This document shows positions 51,628 to 61,107 of a stretch of 64,000 nucleotides of DNA, one piece after another. Location: the NCBI GenBank assembly GCA_017463985.1, contig JAFUEH010000003.1:28750-92749 (forward strand), in the 5' to 3' direction. Origin of the DNA: Eubacterium sp. GTDB lineage: Bacteria > Bacillota > Clostridia > Oscillospirales > Acutalibacteraceae. Numbering within the stretch: position 1 is the first letter of the stretch; each line of letters begins with the position of its first letter. The notes below the pieces were generated by a model, which saw only the letters and a list, made by a program, of their open reading frames with translations, ran no database searches and had not been told where the DNA came from. The position numbers were made by a program, and so were the translations under genes.

Positions 51628-54600
51628 ATGACCATGAAAAAGAGTAAACGATTATTATCCCTGTTTTTGTCCCTGCTGATGGCGGTCGCCGGTCTTGGCT
51701 CCATCCAGGCAGAGGTGTACGCCGGTTTTGAGGACGGCGACGAATGCTTTGCCTGCGGCAACTATATTTGGGACAGTTACCGCTGCAGCGAATGCGGCGC
51801 TTGCTCCGACGAGGGCAATGAGAAATGTCATGCCAATACGCACTGTGAATTCTGCGACGCCTGCTTTGCCTCCGTCGGCTATTGGTGCGAGGACTCGGGC
51901 ATTTGTGCAGACTGCCTTGAGGACATGTTTATGCACTGTAAGGAGTGCGACGCCTGCTTTTGCAGCGAAGGCGGTATTTTGAACGACGAGGGCAGCGTTT
52001 GTCTAGGCTGTGAAAAGTGTATCTACTGCGTTGGCGATATCTGCGAGGAGTGCGGTTATTGTGACGAATGTCGTCACCAAGAGGGTGACGCGTTCCACTG
52101 TGTGGAATGTGACGCTTGCATTCAGACGGTTCAGTTTTGCGACCTCGCCGAAGGCAATTCCGACCACTGCGTAGACTGCCACGTGATATGCGATCAGTGC
52201 GGCCGCTGCAACATCCTTGACGACCTTGACATCTGTGATACCTGCGGCCTTTGCGAAGAATGCTGCGAGGAAAACGCACTGGACGCTGGCTGTGACTGCG
52301 GCGACTTCTGCGTGGAGGACTCTGATTTTGCAGACCATTTATGCGAAAATTGCGGCGAATGCTTTGACGTTTGCGAGCAGTGCGAATACTGCGGCTACTG
52401 CTTAGACTGCTGCGAGGGTAATTCCGATTGCAGCGACGGTATGTGCATTGAAAATCCCGATTACGAGGAGCATTTCTGCGAGGACTGCGGACAATGCTTT
52501 GACGACGTAGAGCAGTGCGACAGCTGCTATGACAGCGGTGAGCTCCGCTGCCGTGACTGCTGTGCTGCGATTTGCGACGATATGGGCTGCGACTGCGGCG
52601 ACCAGTGCTTTAACGACCCGGATTTTGAGGACCACCTTGCCGATGCGCACGGCGAAAGCCTTGAGCCTATTGCGCATAGCGCGGCTGTTCCCCGTGTGCG
52701 TTATTCTTATGACAACACCTACCACTGGAAGAACTGCTCTTACTGTGACAAAGCAAGCCATATCACATCTAAGGCAAAGCACACGCTGGACGCCAACGGC
52801 CATTGTACGGTTTGCAGTTATTATAAGGAACTGCCGGTGTATATCACCCATCAGCCTGTCAACGTGACGGGCAAAAAGGGCGTTCACCCTCAACGCGAGG
52901 AACTGTTTACTTACAAAGCCAACTTCAGCGTCAGCGCCGAGGGTGTTGGCGATTTGACCTATCAGTGGTATAACTGCAAGCCCAACGGCACTGCGAATTA
53001 TAAGGTACACAATGACGCGGCGGGCTACGGCGAAATTGGCGGCAACAGCGCCAAGATGACGATCAGTGTTCCCGAAGATATTTGCGAAACGACCTATTAT
53101 TATTTCTGCGAGATTAAGGATGCCGCAGGCAACAGCGTTAAAAGCGATATTGTCAGCCTCAGCGGCAAGCACAATTTCCTGAAGACCGTGGTTTATGCCA
53201 ATACCGATACCTCTTTTACGCTGAAAAACGGCCAAAAATGTCAGTGGCGCACCAGCAACGGCCACCAAAAGGAATGTATCTGCGGCACCACGCGCGGCAG
53301 GCTGGAAAAGCACAACTTTGATGCAGGCTCCTATGTGGGCGAGGACAAGAACAACCGCGAATGGCTCAAGCATACCTGCAAGGACTGCGGCTATGTGGAA
53401 TACGTCCAAAAGCACGACCACACGTATGAAACCTTTGAAATTGACGAGGCGCAAACGACCGAATATGCTCACGCTGTGAAGTGTACCTATCCGGATTGCG
53501 ACCATGTTACCTACGAACTGCACGATTTTTCACCAAGTGTTGTTGCTACGCCTTTTACTGACACCTACGGCGCTTACACGTTAGAATGTGTTGATTGCGG
53601 CTATTCAAAGAATGACCCGAATCCCGATCACTATTGGACAAAGAACAACTACCTCGGCTATGCGCGGTATGCGTCTTTGGATAACAGCATTTTCACGAAA
53701 AACGATACCGTTATGCTGCGTACCAATATTACAAGGCTTTGGGATAAGACAGGCAGATTTACCAACAAAAAGATTACCGGCTGGAAGGCGACCTGCTTCT
53801 ACGGCACCTATGCCAATACCAAAATGGACGCCACAAGTTACTTCACCTTTACGCCGCTTTCCGACGGCAACTGGACGGTAAAACTGACAAAGGCGCTGAA
53901 CAAGGAAGGCAGCAAGGTTTATTTTGAACCCACCTTCGGCACCTGTACCCATAAAAATTCAAAAGTGATTAACGCCAAAGCCGCCGTTTGCAATATCCCC
54001 GGTTACACGGGCGACACGGTTTGCGCCGACTGCGGCAAGCTCATTAAAACCGGTAACCCGATCGCGGCACCGAGCACGACGCACACCGGCACGTTAAAAT
54101 TGGTGACCGGCACCTCCCGTAAGGGCTCCTGCACGATGCGCGGTTACGAGGGCACCTATAAATGCTCCGCTTGCGGTGAAACGGTCAAGGGCAAGCTCTT
54201 GGGCTATGACCACGGCAAGTACACTCAAAAAACGGAAGGCTACAAGGCAGCAACCTGTACCGAGGACGGCTACACGGGCGATCAATATTGCAGCCACTGC
54301 GGCAAGCTCTCCGCACGCGGTAAAACGATCAAGGCGAACCATAGCAATACAAAGACAATCAATGCGAAGGAAGCTTCGTATACTGCTCCCGGCTATACCG
54401 GCGACACGTATTGCAACGTCTGCAAACAGATTGTGAAGTACGGCTATGCTATTCCGCAAAAGAAAACAACCACACTGTCAAGCGTTTCTATTAACTTTAT
54501 CCCGCCTACTTACGGCACTAACGCTTCCTCGGTGACGCTCCTATCCAAAACAACCGACTATCCCGCTTATGCCGTGACGCTGAACAATCACGCTTGGCAA

Positions 54601-55938
54601 GTTTACTCAGGCGGCTTTAAGGAATTTAACGGAACCTTCCAAAGCAATGTTCAGTATTATGCCACTTATGCTATAAAACAAAAGTCGGGCTATCAAATTA
54701 CCGAAAAAACAAAATTTTATATTAACTACAAGCAGATAGAGGCATCGTATGTTCCAAGTCTCGGCTGGATTGTTCAGTATCCGTTCAAGGTAAACGAACC
54801 AGTCAAGACTGTGTCCTTCGATTTTGACATCCCTGTTGAGGGCACAAGCGCCTCCGTACCACCTGTTATGAAAAACAGGAGTAGCAATATTACGGAATCA
54901 AGATTTTCTGGGACAAGGAGCAGTGCTTGGTATACCGATGACGGAACGGGTAATCTAACCAAATTCAACGGTACTTTTAAAGCAGGAGAATCCTATACAG
55001 CTGTAATCTGGTTTAGTGCTGCGGATTCTTATACTTTTTCCGGCGCTAGCGCAAGCCAACGCAAAGCAACTGTTAACGGACAAGAATATTCGTATTCTGC
55101 TGGCGCAGGAGGTCTTAATGCAGGCTATGTAACGGTTGAATTTACAGTATCCGACCATCAGTGGGACAGCGGCGTGATTTACCAAAAAGCAACGCCGACG
55201 CAGGAGGGCGAAACGGTTTACACCTGCTCCGTCTGCGGCACGACCAAAATTGAAAAAACGGCGAAGACGTCCGACGGCTGGGCACAGCAGGACGGCAAGT
55301 GGTATTACTACAAGAGCGGCACGCCCGTTACCGGCTGGCAGACGATCGGCGGCAAGCGGTACTGGTTCTACAGCAACGGCGTCATGGCTACCGGCTGGAT
55401 CACGAGCGGCAGCAAGAAATACTACTTTGACGCGAACGGCGCACTGGTCACCGGTCTGAAGCAGATCAGCGGTAAATGGTATTACTTCAACAGCGACGGA
55501 CTGATGCAGACCGGCTGGCAAAAGGTCAGCGGAAAATGGTACTACTTCAACACCAGCGGTGTCATGCAGACAGGCTGGCAGAAGATCAGCGGTAAGTGGT
55601 ATTACTTCAACACCAGCGGCGTGATGCAGACCGGCTGGCAAAAGATCAGCGGCAAGTGGTATTACTTCACCACGAGCGGCGACATGGTTACCGGCTGGCA
55701 GAAGATCAGCGGCAAGTGGTATTACTTCACCACGAGCGGCGACATGGTCACCGGCTGGCAGAAGATCAGCGGCAAGTGGTACTACTTCACCACGAGCGGC
55801 GACATGGTCACCGGCTGGCAAAAGATCAGCGGCAAGTGGTACTACTTCAACAGCGGCGGCGATATGCGTACTACCGCGCTGACGCAGGGCGGTAAGACCT
55901 ATTACTTCAACAGCTCCGGCGTTTGTACAAATCCATAA
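51628..55938 (+). CDS. Giant secreted Cys-rich (CxxC-array) protein with wall-binding repeats
   Basis: 1436 residues. Signal peptide (about 1-32). Residues about 38-345 form an array of CxxC pairs such as CSECGAC, CEFCDAC, CKECDAC and CENCGEC; I count about 64 Cys, with many Asp/Glu and few Lys. They resemble chained zinc ribbons, but outside the cell. A middle region (about 370-1190) holds a beta domain (VYITHQPVNVTGKKG) and several modules of the CTEDGYTGDQYCSHCGK type, with more CxxC pairs. Eleven 20-residue GWQKISGKWYYF-type repeats (about 1210-1436) should bind the wall. It may hold metal (Zn, Fe) or thiols at the surface; no enzyme motif is seen. AAGGA precedes the ATG at 51628. Confidence 0.85.
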   Translation: MTMKKSKRLLSLFLSLLMAVAGLGSIQAEVYAGFEDGDECFACGNYIWDSYRCSECGACSDEGNEKCHANTHCEFCDACFASVGYWCEDSGICADCLEDMFMHCKECDACFCSEGGILNDEGSVCLGCEKCIYCVGDICEECGYCDECRHQEGDAFHCVECDACIQTVQFCDLAEGNSDHCVDCHVICDQCGRCNILDDLDICDTCGLCEECCEENALDAGCDCGDFCVEDSDFADHLCENCGECFDVCEQCEYCGYCLDCCEGNSDCSDGMCIENPDYEEHFCEDCGQCFDDVEQCDSCYDSGELRCRDCCAAICDDMGCDCGDQCFNDPDFEDHLADAHGESLEPIAHSAAVPRVRYSYDNTYHWKNCSYCDKASHITSKAKHTLDANGHCTVCSYYKELPVYITHQPVNVTGKKGVHPQREELFTYKANFSVSAEGVGDLTYQWYNCKPNGTANYKVHNDAAGYGEIGGNSAKMTISVPEDICETTYYYFCEIKDAAGNSVKSDIVSLSGKHNFLKTVVYANTDTSFTLKNGQKCQWRTSNGHQKECICGTTRGRLEKHNFDAGSYVGEDKNNREWLKHTCKDCGYVEYVQKHDHTYETFEIDEAQTTEYAHAVKCTYPDCDHVTYELHDFSPSVVATPFTDTYGAYTLECVDCGYSKNDPNPDHYWTKNNYLGYARYASLDNSIFTKNDTVMLRTNITRLWDKTGRFTNKKITGWKATCFYGTYANTKMDATSYFTFTPLSDGNWTVKLTKALNKEGSKVYFEPTFGTCTHKNSKVINAKAAVCNIPGYTGDTVCADCGKLIKTGNPIAAPSTTHTGTLKLVTGTSRKGSCTMRGYEGTYKCSACGETVKGKLLGYDHGKYTQKTEGYKAATCTEDGYTGDQYCSHCGKLSARGKTIKANHSNTKTINAKEASYTAPGYTGDTYCNVCKQIVKYGYAIPQKKTTTLSSVSINFIPPTYGTNASSVTLLSKTTDYPAYAVTLNNHAWQVYSGGFKEFNGTFQSNVQYYATYAIKQKSGYQITEKTKFYINYKQIEASYVPSLGWIVQYPFKVNEPVKTVSFDFDIPVEGTSASVPPVMKNRSSNITESRFSGTRSSAWYTDDGTGNLTKFNGTFKAGESYTAVIWFSAADSYTFSGASASQRKATVNGQEYSYSAGAGGLNAGYVTVEFTVSDHQWDSGVIYQKATPTQEGETVYTCSVCGTTKIEKTAKTSDGWAQQDGKWYYYKSGTPVTGWQTIGGKRYWFYSNGVMATGWITSGSKKYYFDANGALVTGLKQISGKWYYFNSDGLMQTGWQKVSGKWYYFNTSGVMQTGWQKISGKWYYFNTSGVMQTGWQKISGKWYYFTTSGDMVTGWQKISGKWYYFTTSGDMVTGWQKISGKWYYFTTSGDMVTGWQKISGKWYYFNSGGDMRTTALTQGGKTYYFNSSGVCTNP
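55513..55872 (+). repeat. Six near-identical 60-bp tandem repeats
   Basis: Six copies of a 60-bp unit encode GWQK(I/V)SGKWYYF plus an eight-residue variable end. The three TTSGDMVT copies are almost identical at DNA level. They lie inside the 3' end of the Cys-rich protein gene and keep frame, so copy number could change by recombination or slippage without breaking the gene. Confidence 0.9.
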
Positions 55939-55953
55939 CAACAAATGAAACAG

Positions 55954-55985
55954 GCCCGACTGCCAACCGGCAGTCGGGCTTTTTC
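55954..55985 (+). terminator. Terminator after the Cys-rich protein gene
   Basis: GCCCGACTGCC (55954-55964) pairs perfectly with GGCAGTCGGGC (55969-55979) around a four-base loop, then TTTTT. Confidence 0.92.
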
Positions 55986-56011
55986 GTATTGTCCGGCTTG
56001 TCATTTGCGTA

Positions 56012-56040
56012 TTGAATTTGTAATTAATCTATGATATTAT
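56012..56040 (+). promoter_or_regulatory. Promoter of coaX and downstream genes
   Basis: TTGAAT (56012-56017), a 17-nt spacer and TATTAT (56035-56040) preceded by TGA, an extended -10. GCAGGTGAT precedes the coaX ATG. Confidence 0.6.
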
Positions 56041-56075
56041 TAAAAAGGAATAATTTAAGCGGCAGGTGATTTTCA

Positions 56076-56834
56076 ATGCTTTTAGCAATTGACGTTGGCA
56101 ATACCAACATTGTACTCGGCGTCGTGGACGGCGACACGCTGGTGACCTCCGGCAGGCTCTCCACGAACATTCTTGAAACGGATGAGGAATACGCCATGAA
56201 GCTGCAGGCCTTTTTGCGGCTGCACCGGGTAAACGGCATTGACGGCGTAATCATTTCGAGCGTCGTTCCGGCGCTCAACGCAACGCTCAAGCGCGCGGCA
56301 AAGATCGTGACCGGCCATACGGCGCTGGTCGTCGGCCCCGGCGTCAAAACCGGTCTGTCAATCAAGATCGACGATCCGGCACAGCTCGGCGCGGACATGG
56401 TCGTCGGTGCCGTAGCGGCAAAGGAAAAATATCCGCTTCCGGCGATCATCTTTGATCTCGGCACAGCCACCACCGGCTCGGTACTGGACAGGGACGGCAA
56501 CTTCCTCGGCGGCATCATTACGGCCGGCGTTAAGACCTCTCTCACTGCGCTGGCCACCGGTACAGCGTTACTGCCCCAGATCGACATCACGGCACCGAAA
56601 AACGTGATCGGCACCAACTCCATCGACTCGATGAAGTCGGGCGCTGTCATCGGCACCGCCTGTATGCTGGACGGTTTTATCGACCGCTTTGAAGCCCAGC
56701 TGGGCGAAAAGGCAACGGTTATTGTCACCGGCGGACTCGGCAAGGCCATCGCCAAAAATTGCACGCACGACATTATCATTGATAACAACCTGCTGATCGA
56801 CGGACTGGCGATCATCTACCGTAAGAACCAATAA
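56076..56834 (+). CDS. coaX: Type III pantothenate kinase
   Basis: 252 residues. CoaX catalyses the first step of coenzyme A synthesis and is not feedback-inhibited by CoA. ASKHA-fold motifs: AIDVGNTNIVLGV (phosphate 1), GVKTGLSIKIDDPAQLGADMVV, IIFDLGTATTGSVLD (phosphate 2; most homologues have DxGTATT), NVIGTNSIDSMKSGAV and VIVTGGLGK (adenosine). The next gene, a large secreted glycosidase, begins 15 bp downstream. Confidence 0.95.
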   Translation: MLLAIDVGNTNIVLGVVDGDTLVTSGRLSTNILETDEEYAMKLQAFLRLHRVNGIDGVIISSVVPALNATLKRAAKIVTGHTALVVGPGVKTGLSIKIDDPAQLGADMVVGAVAAKEKYPLPAIIFDLGTATTGSVLDRDGNFLGGIITAGVKTSLTALATGTALLPQIDITAPKNVIGTNSIDSMKSGAVIGTACMLDGFIDRFEAQLGEKATVIVTGGLGKAIAKNCTHDIIIDNNLLIDGLAIIYRKNQ

Positions 56835-56849
56835 ACGAGGAGTGACCTT

Positions 56850-59800
56850 ATGAAAAAATCACTATCCCTTCTGCTCTCCGCGATTCTGGCATTTTCCTGT
56901 CTGCTCGGCGTACCGTTTACGGCGACGGCGGCCAGCGTTGCCTCCGGCACCTGCGGCACTGACCTGAGCTGGACGCTGGACGACAGCGGCACCTTGACCG
57001 TCAGCGGCTCCGGTAACAGAATGACGGATTATTACGACAACAGTCCTGCGCCGTGGTACGACTACCGCGCACAGATCAAAAAAGCGGTGATTAGCAGCGG
57101 TATCGCCAACATCGGCTCACGCGCCTTTTTGGACTGCACCGCTCTGACCGAGGTGGATTGGGGCACGATCGATACGATCGGTGACCACGCGTTCATGAAC
57201 TGCACCGCGCTCAAGCACGCGATCCTGCCGGACAGCTGCACCTGGATATGGACAAACGTCTTTGAAAACTGCACGGCGCTGCAGAGCGCCTATATCGGCT
57301 ATGTCAATTCTTATGCCGCCACTGTGCCGCAGGAATGCTTCAAGGGCTGTACGGCGCTGGCTGTCGTCGGTCTCGGCACGGGTATCAGTACACTCGGCAC
57401 GGATTGCTTCAGCGGCTGCGCAGCACTGACGGCGATTATTTCTGACAACAGCAATATACAGAACACGGACTACAATGTCGTCGGCTGGAGCGACCGGAGC
57501 GGCGTTTGCTCAGACAACACCTATTCACAAAGCAAGCTGGAATGGCATTTCGAACTGGGCGAGGCACGTCTTTACTTCACCGGTTCGGGCGACATGAGCT
57601 TTTACGAGAACGGCTCACAGCCGTGGCAGCACTTCAGCGGCGCCGTCAATAACGTTGACTTTTCAACGACCGACGGCAAGACCTCTGTTTCTACCACCGC
57701 CTTCCAAGGCAGGGACAAAATCGAAACAGTTGATTTCACCAATATCTATGCGATCGGCTGGGGCGCCTTTGCGGAATGCGCTGCGCTGCAGGCGGCCGAT
57801 TTTAAAGCGCCGCTGACGCAGATATGGAACTACGCCTTCGCTAACTGCACGGCGTTGGATCATATCACCTTTGAAGAAGGCGCGGAGGCACTGCATATTT
57901 ATCCCTGGGCGTTCAACAACTGCACCGGTACGACCTACTGGCTGAATATCCCGTCAAATTGCAGCGCCATCGACGACCACGCCTTTTGGGGCACGAACTT
58001 TAACTACATCCACCTTTACAGCAGTACCGTGACGATTGGTGAGGACGCCTTCGGCAACGGCGAAGGAGGCTACGCGCGTTTCTTTGCACCGGGCGGCGTA
58101 CAAACAACGACCTTTGACTTCGTCACTGCCAGCCGTGATAAAAACGGTTACAACTGGTGGTACTACTGTAACGACGACGCGCACGTTTACACAACAGAAG
58201 CTGTTGCGCCGACCTGCACGGAGCAGGGCTATGACGAATATGGCTGTCACTTCTGTGACGCGGATAAACTGAAAAATAATTTTGTACCGGCGCTCGGACA
58301 CCAATACCGCTATACCGGCAACACCAACAACGTGCTGCACTATGAATGTACACGCTGTGGAGAAAAGAACCTGGAGCTGAACGCCTTTGAGGCCGGCGAG
58401 CTGTTTGCCGGTGCACTAAGCTCCACCGCCGGCGACACAAAATACAATCAATCCGATTATGACGGCAGGGCCGATTTACTGGTGGACGGCGTGATCAACG
58501 CCAAAGACTTCAAGATGCTGCAGGACCTGCTGGCAGCGCCGGACCTGACCGGCAAAGAGACCGTCGTCGACACCGCTACTACTTACCAGACGATCGAGGG
58601 CTTCGGCGCCTCTGCGGCCTGGTGGTCACAGTACGTCGGCACCTGGGATAATGCGGAGGATATTATCAGGCTGCTGTACTCCCCCACTGACGGCATCGGC
58701 CTGAACATCTACCGCTACAACCTCGGCGGCGGCAGCGAGGATCAGCAGGATTATGCGCTGTACGTAGCTGACGCCAGAACCCACTGCTTTATGCAGCAGG
58801 ACGGCACCTATAACTGGAATAACGACGCCGGCGCTATGAACGCTTTGGCGATCGCCAACCGGCTGAACCCTGATTTAAAGGTAACGCTGTTTGCCAACTC
58901 GGCACCGTATTTCATGACGAAAAACGGCAAAACCTACGGCGCGCTGACGACGGACAGCGACGGCAACGTCTCCGGCACGGAGAATCTGGACGCCGCTCAG
59001 TTCACCGCTTATGCGAATTATATCACCACCTGTGCGGAGCATTTTATCGACGAGGGCTACGACGTCACCGCCGTATCACCGATCAACGAGCCGGAATGGG
59101 ATTGGAGCGGCTGGTACAACGGCGACGGCACACAATCCTCAAACCAGGAGGGCTGCCACTTTAACGAGGATACCGCCCGTGCGTTTTACAACAACGCCAT
59201 GGTACCGGCGCTGCAAAATAACGCCAAGCTGAACGGCAAGGTATCGCTGGAGGTTTGGGAAAGCGGTCAGATCAATCACAACTGGTGGTGGGAGCGCTTT
59301 ATGAATCAGTGCTTCTCTACGAAGAATTACGATACTGCCTCCACCGGCTGCGACGGTAAAACGACCTACTCCGGCAGCGGCTATGCCGGCAATAACGCGA
59401 ACATCCGCGCTTACGTTGACGCTGTGGCCACCCACTCCTACTGGGCCTCTACGGACGACAGAACTACCGTGGCGAACCTGGCCAACAACGGCGAATTTTT
59501 CAGCTCGCTGAACCTGCGCTTCAAGCAGACAGAATACTGCCAGATGAATACAGACGCCAATACGAATGTGCTCGGTCATATTCAGGCGGAGGGCGGCAAC
59601 ACCAACGGCATGACCATTGACTACGGTTTGGCGCTGGCGGACATCATCTATCAAGACATGACGATCCTCAATGCAGTGGAATGGGACTGGTGGACAGCCT
59701 GCGGCAAGGGTGTTTATCCGGACAGCCTGGTGTACGTCAATGCCAGCAATCACGACCATATTGAACCGGCAAAGCGGCTGTGGGCGCTCGGCAATTATTC

Positions 59801-61088
59801 TAAATTCATTGACGAGGGTGCGGTGCGCGTGAAGGTCACCACCGGCGAGGCCTTCGGCAAGGAGCTGACCACCAACACCACCTATACCTGGACCTCGGGC
59901 GACAACTCCGGCGTGGATAAAAACAACTATCTCGAGGAAACAGCTTATCTGAATCCGGACGGCAGCCTTGTCATCGTTTACGTTAATAATTCCGATACTA
60001 CGGAATGTACCACGTTCACAGAGGGCAGCTATACCAAATTTGAATCTTATGTCACCTCCGCCACGAAGGATCTTGAAAAATACCAGTCCGGCGATCCGGC
60101 TGGCGCTGTTTATATTCCGGCGCGCAGCATCACGACCGTCGTCCTCAAGACGGCCGCCACGCACGCAAAAAGCACGGACGGCGCCTATCTGTTCACCTAC
60201 TTCACTGGTAACAGCCAAAGCGAGCAGCAGATCCGCTTTGCGGTATCGGAGGACGGTTATCATTTTACACCGCTGAACGGCAACAACACGGTCATCACCC
60301 AGACAAAGGGCACGCTCAACTGCCGTGATCCGTATATCTTCAAGGGACAGGATAATTACTATTATCTGATCGCTACCGATATGGACGCCTCCACGAACCA
60401 GTGGTGGGGCAACAGCAATACGATGGTGCTTTGGCGCTCAACGGACCTCCTCCACTGGACCGATGAAACCGTTATCAACATGAGCGAGATCACCGGCGCC
60501 GATGACATCCAGCGCTGCTGGGCGCCGCAGGTATTTTGGGACGAAGCGGCGCAGCAATATATGGTCTACTTCGGGCTGGCTTCCTGGAGCGTCACGCAAA
60601 ATCTGACCGAGCTGTATTACTGCTACACCGACGATCTGCTCGACCAAAGCCGCTACACCTATCCGCAGCTGTTATATAAACCTGCCGATAACGGTGCAGC
60701 GATCGACGGCGATATTATCTATGACAGCAAAACACAGACCTATTATCTGTATTACAAGGACGAATCCAACGCGACCATCTGCTATGTAACGAGCGACAGT
60801 CTGACCGGTCCTTACGGCGACGCCGCCAACCCGAAAAAGCTGATTGATACCGACGTCGGCTTAGAGGGCTGTAACGCGCACCGGATCACGGGTACGGACA
60901 CGATCGTTATGCTGGCAGACGCCTACGGCGACGGCTACTTTGTGATGTGTCAGTCAGACGATTACGAAAATTATACGCTGCTCCCGTCTAACACCTACAC
61001 CATCAATAATTGCTCACCGCGTCACGGCAGCGTTATCGCCATCAGCGACGCGCAGTATGATGCCCTTATTCAACATTACGGCTATTAA
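56850..61088 (+). CDS. Secreted multimodular GH30-GH43 glycoside hydrolase with BspA-type LRRs
   Basis: 1412 residues. Signal peptide (about 1-28). BspA-like leucine-rich repeats (about 60-420, e.g. NIGSRAFLDCTALTEVDW). A CTEQGYDEYGC module (about 450) shared with the protein at 51628. A single dockerin-like Ca loop (VDGVINAKDFKML, about 540-560). A GH30 domain (about 575-1090) with acid/base Glu in INEPEWDW (about 746) and nucleophile in KQTEYCQM (about 893). A C-terminal GH43 five-blade domain (about 1110-1412) with RDP in NCRDPYIF, Asp in AIDGDII and Glu in LEGCNAH. Likely targets are galactan, xylan or arabinan side chains. No wall anchor is seen. It is preceded by GAGGAGTGA and has no promoter of its own that I can see. 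Confidence 0.92.
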   Translation: MKKSLSLLLSAILAFSCLLGVPFTATAASVASGTCGTDLSWTLDDSGTLTVSGSGNRMTDYYDNSPAPWYDYRAQIKKAVISSGIANIGSRAFLDCTALTEVDWGTIDTIGDHAFMNCTALKHAILPDSCTWIWTNVFENCTALQSAYIGYVNSYAATVPQECFKGCTALAVVGLGTGISTLGTDCFSGCAALTAIISDNSNIQNTDYNVVGWSDRSGVCSDNTYSQSKLEWHFELGEARLYFTGSGDMSFYENGSQPWQHFSGAVNNVDFSTTDGKTSVSTTAFQGRDKIETVDFTNIYAIGWGAFAECAALQAADFKAPLTQIWNYAFANCTALDHITFEEGAEALHIYPWAFNNCTGTTYWLNIPSNCSAIDDHAFWGTNFNYIHLYSSTVTIGEDAFGNGEGGYARFFAPGGVQTTTFDFVTASRDKNGYNWWYYCNDDAHVYTTEAVAPTCTEQGYDEYGCHFCDADKLKNNFVPALGHQYRYTGNTNNVLHYECTRCGEKNLELNAFEAGELFAGALSSTAGDTKYNQSDYDGRADLLVDGVINAKDFKMLQDLLAAPDLTGKETVVDTATTYQTIEGFGASAAWWSQYVGTWDNAEDIIRLLYSPTDGIGLNIYRYNLGGGSEDQQDYALYVADARTHCFMQQDGTYNWNNDAGAMNALAIANRLNPDLKVTLFANSAPYFMTKNGKTYGALTTDSDGNVSGTENLDAAQFTAYANYITTCAEHFIDEGYDVTAVSPINEPEWDWSGWYNGDGTQSSNQEGCHFNEDTARAFYNNAMVPALQNNAKLNGKVSLEVWESGQINHNWWWERFMNQCFSTKNYDTASTGCDGKTTYSGSGYAGNNANIRAYVDAVATHSYWASTDDRTTVANLANNGEFFSSLNLRFKQTEYCQMNTDANTNVLGHIQAEGGNTNGMTIDYGLALADIIYQDMTILNAVEWDWWTACGKGVYPDSLVYVNASNHDHIEPAKRLWALGNYSKFIDEGAVRVKVTTGEAFGKELTTNTTYTWTSGDNSGVDKNNYLEETAYLNPDGSLVIVYVNNSDTTECTTFTEGSYTKFESYVTSATKDLEKYQSGDPAGAVYIPARSITTVVLKTAATHAKSTDGAYLFTYFTGNSQSEQQIRFAVSEDGYHFTPLNGNNTVITQTKGTLNCRDPYIFKGQDNYYYLIATDMDASTNQWWGNSNTMVLWRSTDLLHWTDETVINMSEITGADDIQRCWAPQVFWDEAAQQYMVYFGLASWSVTQNLTELYYCYTDDLLDQSRYTYPQLLYKPADNGAAIDGDIIYDSKTQTYYLYYKDESNATICYVTSDSLTGPYGDAANPKKLIDTDVGLEGCNAHRITGTDTIVMLADAYGDGYFVMCQSDDYENYTLLPSNTYTINNCSPRHGSVIAISDAQYDALIQHYGY

Positions 61089-61107
61089 TAAAAGAGAGGT
61101 AAACCAA

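Noticed and set aside
55513-55872. Direct repeats that could suggest a CRISPR array
   Set aside because: The repeats are contiguous 60-bp coding units without spacers and continue the reading frame.
54955-56004. Minus-strand open frame with regular VIPLAADLLPAG repeats
   Set aside because: It is the reverse reading of the 60-bp wall-binding repeat units, and it runs through the terminator at 55954.
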